This document shows, in pieces, positions 6,825 to 10,229 of a DNA stretch of 10,229 bases. The stretch is from Faecalibacterium sp. CAG:74 (lineage in GTDB: Bacteria > Bacillota > Clostridia > Christensenellales > Aristaeellaceae), in the NCBI GenBank assembly GCA_000437595.1, contig FR899822.1, positions 1 to 10,229 on the forward strand, given 5' to 3'. Both the position numbers and the translations under genes were made by a program. The notes beneath the pieces were generated by a model. It saw nothing but the letters and a program-made list of their open reading frames with translations, had not been told where the DNA came from and ran no database searches. The first letter of the stretch is position 1; each line of letters begins with the position of its first letter.

Positions 6825-8000
6825 TTATCCTTCGGGGGTCATTTTTTTCATTGCAATCAGCGTTGCCAGCATGATTAAAGGGAATATACAGCCCGTCAGC
6901 AGACCCGCCTGAAGATTATCCCCGGCATGCTGCGAAAAATATCCCACCACACTCGGCCCAAATGCGCCGCCCATGTCCCCTGCCATTGCCAGCAGCGCAA
7001 ACAGCGCCGTACCGCCTTTGGGAATCCTCGGAGCAGTGATGCTGATGCTTCCGGGCCACATAATACCCACTGAGAAGCCGCACATGACACAGCCAACTAA
7101 GCCCCAAATCGGCATTGCAGATAGACCGGCCAAAAGATAGCTCACGACGCAAATAACGCCCGATATAAGCATAAACTTTATCAAATCTATCTTTTCTCCG
7201 AATTTGCCATACAGCATACGCGAAATTCCCATTGTGGTTGCAAACAAGCACGCCCCTGCCAAATCGCCGACAGATTTCGTTAATCCTAATGCGGATTCTG
7301 CAAAAGCTGATGCCCACTGCGCCATTGACATTTCAGATGCTCCAGCACAAATCATAAGGATGATTGCAGCTGCAAAAATAGGCTTTTTCAGCAATTGACG
7401 CAGCGACATTCCTTGCCCGTCTTCTACCAGACGCTCAATCGGACAAGTAGCAAAATTGTAGATATTATACAGCGGAATGATTGCCCATACGCAAGCCAGT
7501 ATCTGCCATTTGTCGATGCCGAAAATTGCAAAGTACAGCGTAGAAAGCAAAATCACGCCCACACTGCCCCAGCAATAGAAAGAATGAAGAAGGCTCATCA
7601 CCTTTTCCTTATGTTCGAAGGGACAGGCTTCCACAATCGGACTGCACAGTACCTCAATAAGGCCGCTCCCGAATGCGTAAAAAAACACGCCGATCAGTAT
7701 TCCGATATAGGGCGATACGATATTGGGTAAAACCGCAATGCCAATCAGACCAAGACCAGCTAACAGCTGCGACGCCACAATGGACTTTCGGTAGCCAATA
7801 GCATCTACATACTTTGCGCATATTAAGTCTACGACCAATTGCGTCACATAGAACACCGCAGGAATTAAGGCAATCTGACCCAGCGAAATGTTGAAATCAG
7901 AATGAAACGACCAAAAAAGCAATGGCGCAAAATTAGCGGCAATTGCTTGCGTGATGAGGCCAAGGTAGCAGGCTCTTAAGGTTTTGCTGTAGTTCTTCAT
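6825..8000 (-). CDS. Major facilitator superfamily transporter, 12 membrane segments
   Basis: This 391-residue protein has about twelve hydrophobic segments in two halves split by a loop near residues 185-205. The loop between segments 2 and 3 contains AKYVDAIGYRKS, a recognisable form of MFS motif A (DxxGxRK). The sequence HSFYCWG in segment 5 recalls the fucose-permease-like (FucP) branch, which takes up sugars with protons, but the substrate cannot be read from sequence and export is also possible. The ATG at 8000 has AAAGGAG eleven bases upstream; a GTG at 8042 opens a longer reading frame but lies within a few bases of the -10 box and lacks a ribosome binding site. The base composition is AT-richer than the flanking genes. 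The gene is divergent from the AraC-type regulator, which probably controls it. No clear terminator follows. Confidence 0.88.
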   Translation of the reverse strand: MKNYSKTLRACYLGLITQAIAANFAPLLFWSFHSDFNISLGQIALIPAVFYVTQLVVDLICAKYVDAIGYRKSIVASQLLAGLGLIGIAVLPNIVSPYIGILIGVFFYAFGSGLIEVLCSPIVEACPFEHKEKVMSLLHSFYCWGSVGVILLSTLYFAIFGIDKWQILACVWAIIPLYNIYNFATCPIERLVEDGQGMSLRQLLKKPIFAAAIILMICAGASEMSMAQWASAFAESALGLTKSVGDLAGACLFATTMGISRMLYGKFGEKIDLIKFMLISGVICVVSYLLAGLSAMPIWGLVGCVMCGFSVGIMWPGSISITAPRIPKGGTALFALLAMAGDMGGAFGPSVVGYFSQHAGDNLQAGLLTGCIFPLIMLATLIAMKKMTPEG

Positions 8001-8032
8001 GACTCGAAGTGCTCCTTTCAGAATTCTCTTGA

Positions 8033-8061
8033 ATAATATCACGTTTATTTTGGAATAGCAA
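8033..8061 (-). promoter_or_regulatory. Promoter of the MFS transporter gene
   Basis: The minus strand reads TTGCTA (8056-8061, 4 of 6), a 17-bp spacer, then TATTAT (8033-8038, 5 of 6). The -35 box directly abuts that of the divergent promoter. A suboptimal -35 suits an activator-dependent promoter. Confidence 0.6.
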
Positions 8062-8090
8062 TTGACTTTTCCACCTTATTGTTGTACAAT
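8062..8090 (+). promoter_or_regulatory. Promoter of the AraC-type regulator gene
   Basis: The plus strand reads TTGACT (8062-8067, 5 of 6), a 17-bp spacer, then TACAAT (8085-8090, 5 of 6). The predicted start near 8097 leaves a leader of about 20 bases ending in the GAGGAGG site. The inverted repeat TGGAA/TTCCA (8051-8055 and 8069-8073) straddles both -35 boxes and could be part of an operator. Confidence 0.75.
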
Positions 8091-8101
8091 ATCACAATAC
8101 A

Positions 8102-8108
8102 GAGGAGG
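8102..8108 (+). promoter_or_regulatory. Ribosome binding site serving an ATG mini-ORF and the TTG start
   Basis: GAGGAGG lies 5 bases before an ATG (8114) that opens a four-codon ORF, ATGTTTGGAGAATAA (8114-8128). It lies 9 bases before TTG (8118), which is in frame with the AraC-type regulator. The TTG therefore overlaps the mini-ORF. Removing one T from 8117-8119 would put the ATG in frame with the regulator. Confidence 0.6.
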
Positions 8109-8117
8109 TTGGCATGT

Positions 8118-9011
8118 TTGGAGAATAATAACGAATTGAAAATCATCACAGATGAAACGCTCATGGAAAAGCGAAACCACGGTCAACCGGCATTTCCGTT
8201 CCAATACTATCTGGAAGACATCTGGGATTTCGACTTTCATACGCTCGGTTGGCATTGGCATCAAGAAATTGAATTTGTTTATGTGCAAAGCGGCGAAGCA
8301 CACTGCTGTGTCGGAAAAGATCGTTTTTCTCTGCCAGCAGGCAGCGGCTTATTTATCAATACGAAAATACTACATCAATTTACAGCAGAGCACCCCACCG
8401 TGATACCTAATATTGTTTTTTCTCCGGTGCTGTTAGCTTCACCAGAAAGTTTTGTATATCAACAATATGTTAAGCCATTGCTTGTTTCCGACATTCCCTA
8501 TTTGGTTTTTGAGCCGCTTTCTTTATGGCATAAGGAGATACTTTCACTGCTGAATCAAGTTTTCAAAACACAAGAGCAGCCAAATTTCAGGGAGTTGACA
8601 ACTTTGCGACTGCTGACCTCCATTTGGGAAGTGCTGTATGAAAATATGGAATCCAGGCTTCAGCAGGGGCAGCCTGTTAAAAGAGACCTCAATGCTTCTC
8701 GCCTGCAAATGATGATGAGTTTTATTCATAGTCATTATGCTGACCAGATTTCCCTTGCTGATATTGCAATTTTTGCCCATGTAAGCAATAACAGTTGTAT
8801 GCAAATCTTCAAAAATGGCATTCGCCAGTCTCCCGTTTCCTACTTAATACAGTACAGACTGAAAAAAGCCGCTGAACTGCTGGCAAACACGGAAATGAAG
8901 GCTGCGGTCATATCAGAAGAATGCGGATTTCACGATGTCCCATATTTTTACCGCAAATTCAAAGAAATTTACGGAATCTCTCCAATTGAATATAGAAAAA
9001 GCAACCTGTAA
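8118..9011 (+). CDS. AraC-family transcriptional regulator
   Basis: This 297-residue two-domain regulator has an N-terminal cupin-type sensor domain containing HWHQEIE (46-52) and a later GSGLFINTKILHQF stretch, typical of AraC effector-binding domains. The C-terminal DNA-binding domain spans roughly residues 195-297 with two helix-turn-helix units: ISLADIAIFAHVSNNSCMQI, then the hallmark end AVISEECGFHDVPYFYRKFK followed by YGISPIEYR. The length is normal for the family. The gene is divergent from the MFS transporter, and regulators of this type usually activate the neighbouring transporter in response to its substrate. No ATG lies in frame near the ribosome binding site, so TTG at 8118 is the best start (see the ribosome-site entry); the in-frame ATG at 8163 is an alternative but lacks a site. 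GC content is low compared with the flanking genes (23 of 60 bases in 8461-8520). Confidence 0.9.
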   Translation: MENNNELKIITDETLMEKRNHGQPAFPFQYYLEDIWDFDFHTLGWHWHQEIEFVYVQSGEAHCCVGKDRFSLPAGSGLFINTKILHQFTAEHPTVIPNIVFSPVLLASPESFVYQQYVKPLLVSDIPYLVFEPLSLWHKEILSLLNQVFKTQEQPNFRELTTLRLLTSIWEVLYENMESRLQQGQPVKRDLNASRLQMMMSFIHSHYADQISLADIAIFAHVSNNSCMQIFKNGIRQSPVSYLIQYRLKKAAELLANTEMKAAVISEECGFHDVPYFYRKFKEIYGISPIEYRKSNL

Positions 9012-9151
9012 TAGCATTTCCAGATAAGAAAGTGCCGAAATTCCCCCTTAAATTTCCCTTTTCCGGGAATCTTCCTCCCCCTTCGTTCGTTTCATATGCA
9101 GGGAGCACATTTCCAGCCCTCATCCACCCCAGAGAAAAGGAGCATCACCCC

Positions 9152-10141
9152 ATGCAGCACATTTGGAAAATCTTGCTGACTTCTCTGCTGATTTTCGCCC
9201 TTGCCGCCACCGCTTGCCTCGCTGAGGACAGCGAAGCGCAGTATCAGGCATATTCCTACACCACTTTCAGCCTGCACCGAACGCCCAGCGAGAGCGACCG
9301 CGGCATCAGCGTGCAGAAGAAGACAAAAATCCTCATTCTGGAATGGGACGACGCATGGTGCAAGGTGCAGGTCGGCAATAAGGTCGGGTATGCCAAACCG
9401 GAATGGCTGTACCGCGTGCAGTCGCTGGATGCGCTGCATTATCCCCTGCAAAATCTGCCGCATCGCATGAGCGGCTATGTAGAATTTTCGCAGGATACGC
9501 TGATTTCGGGCGGAAAATTCAAAGGCTGCACCGCGTCCGCCGGGCAAATCGCCTGTGTGGAAGCACAAGCGGACGGCGCGTACCTGCTGCCCGTCTGGCG
9601 CGGCGAGATGCAGCTGACGGACGAAATCGGCACCTATCATCCCTTCGCGGATTGGGAGACTGCCGAACCCGGTGACATCATCGGCGGCTTCACCACCTTC
9701 TACGGCGACCAGCAGGGGCAGGGCAAGGCAGCGGCGCGCGAGCACAACATCAGCGAAGGTGTCAAGCGCATTGACGGCGTGACGGTGGAGCGCGAGGAAA
9801 CATTCTCCTTCAACGCGCTGTGTGCGCCATACCGCCATTCAAACGGCTATGAGCTTGCGCCGAATGTCAGCACGGACGGCTTCGGGTACGGCGGCGGGGT
9901 GTGTCAGGTGACGACGACGCTCTACAACGCCGCGCTGACGCTGCCGCTGCAAATCGAGGAGTGGGCGCTGCACAGCAAGCAGGGCGCGGTGTATGTGCCG
10001 CAGTTTTTTGATGCCGCCGTGGGCAATTACAGCGACTTCACGTTTGTGAATCTGCTGCCGTACGGAGTGCAAATTCATGCATCCGCGCAGAACGGCGTGC
10101 TGACGGTGCTGTTCTGCCGTGCGGAGGAAGATTCGCAGTAA
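9152..10141 (+). CDS. Exported SH3 and VanW-domain protein
   Basis: The 329-residue protein begins with a positively charged and hydrophobic signal sequence (1-24, likely cut after ACLA; Cys22 in ATAC resembles a weak lipobox, so a lipoprotein is possible). Residues about 32-88 look like a bacterial SH3 domain (HRTPSE, WCKVQVGNKVGYAKPEWLY). Residues about 178-320 form a VanW domain with GGFTTFYGD, EETFSFN, GYGGGVCQV (Cys251), TTLYNAAL and a late DFTFVN strand. VanW is named after an accessory gene in some vancomycin-resistance clusters but is widespread in Gram-positives and of unknown biochemical function; no vanA/vanB-type resistance genes are present here. A cell-envelope role is inferred from export and the SH3 domain. 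The ATG at 9152 follows AAAGGAG by ten bases. The GC-rich composition matches the main genome. No clear promoter was found. Confidence 0.9.
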   Translation: MQHIWKILLTSLLIFALAATACLAEDSEAQYQAYSYTTFSLHRTPSESDRGISVQKKTKILILEWDDAWCKVQVGNKVGYAKPEWLYRVQSLDALHYPLQNLPHRMSGYVEFSQDTLISGGKFKGCTASAGQIACVEAQADGAYLLPVWRGEMQLTDEIGTYHPFADWETAEPGDIIGGFTTFYGDQQGQGKAAAREHNISEGVKRIDGVTVEREETFSFNALCAPYRHSNGYELAPNVSTDGFGYGGGVCQVTTTLYNAALTLPLQIEEWALHSKQGAVYVPQFFDAAVGNYSDFTFVNLLPYGVQIHASAQNGVLTVLFCRAEEDSQ

Positions 10142-10214
10142 AAAAATGGTTCTTCACAGAAAGTTTTTGGGGGAGCAAACAAGGGCTTAGGCGAAGCACC
10201 AAAAAGCTGCACGC

Positions 10215-10222
10215 GGAAGGAG
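10215..10222 (+). promoter_or_regulatory. Ribosome binding site of a gene starting at or beyond the window edge
   Basis: GGAAGGAG is followed after one base by ATG (10224-10226). One base is too short a spacer for that ATG, so the true start is more likely a few bases past the end. The site resembles the AAAGGAGCAT arrangement of the preceding gene. Between 10142 and 10214 no convincing terminator was seen. Confidence 0.4.
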
Positions 10223-10229
10223 CATGAAA

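Noticed and set aside
6767..6874. A 35-codon plus-strand ORF (MCRGLQCYAAIG...) with AAGGAAGAAG upstream, just after the deacylase gene
   Set aside because: It runs into the 3' end of the MFS gene on the other strand and resembles no known family; the ribosome site may be chance.
9012..9151. Terminator for the AraC-type gene or promoter for the VanW gene
   Set aside because: The only hairpin (TTCCC/GGGAA near 9056-9071) is short and lacks a T-run, and no -35/-10 pair with good spacing was found.
9152..10141. Vancomycin resistance locus because of the VanW domain
   Set aside because: There are no ligase, dehydrogenase, dipeptidase or two-component genes nearby, and VanW domains are common in non-resistant Firmicutes.

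Overview
The window looks like a chromosomal segment of a moderately GC-rich Firmicute, probably class Clostridia and possibly Oscillospirales/Ruminococcaceae. This rests on strong AGGAGG-type ribosome binding sites, near-consensus sigma-A promoters, a Clostridia-style mixed-substrate phosphofructokinase, a PrdX/ProXp-type tRNA deacylase and a VanW-domain protein. The taxon is inferred from gene types only.

Layout: (1) Positions 1-160 carry, on the minus strand, what looks like an rRNA-operon promoter: an A-tract-rich upstream region, a TTGACG/TAAGAT promoter with a 17-bp spacer, and a leader with the ACCTTGAAAAC motif. The operon would run leftwards out of the window. (2) Positions 250-4767 hold a minus-strand sbcD-sbcC operon with a perfect-consensus promoter, a 4-bp gene overlap and a terminator. 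(3) Positions 4797-6018 hold a single-gene minus-strand unit for 6-phosphofructokinase with its own terminator and an extended -10 promoter, overlapped by an imperfect palindrome. (4) Positions 6054-6213 form a 160-bp imperfect inverted repeat with 15-bp perfect ends. It lies between pfkA and a divergent plus-strand aminoacyl-tRNA deacylase gene (6266-6754). (5) Positions 6825-9011 are a visibly AT-richer module: an MFS transporter (minus) and an AraC-type regulator (plus), divergently transcribed from promoters whose -35 boxes abut. (6) Positions 9152-10141 encode an exported SH3 + VanW protein. The last bases hold a ribosome binding site for a gene that begins beyond the window.

How the genes work together: SbcC and SbcD form one nuclease complex. 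The AraC-type protein very likely controls the MFS transporter and perhaps its own gene. The other genes (glycolysis, tRNA proofreading, cell envelope) are housekeeping or stand-alone. The least explained DNA is the pfkA upstream region, where a promoter-overlapping palindrome and the 160-bp foldback sequence lie side by side. I saw no CRISPR array, tRNA, transposase or phage gene.
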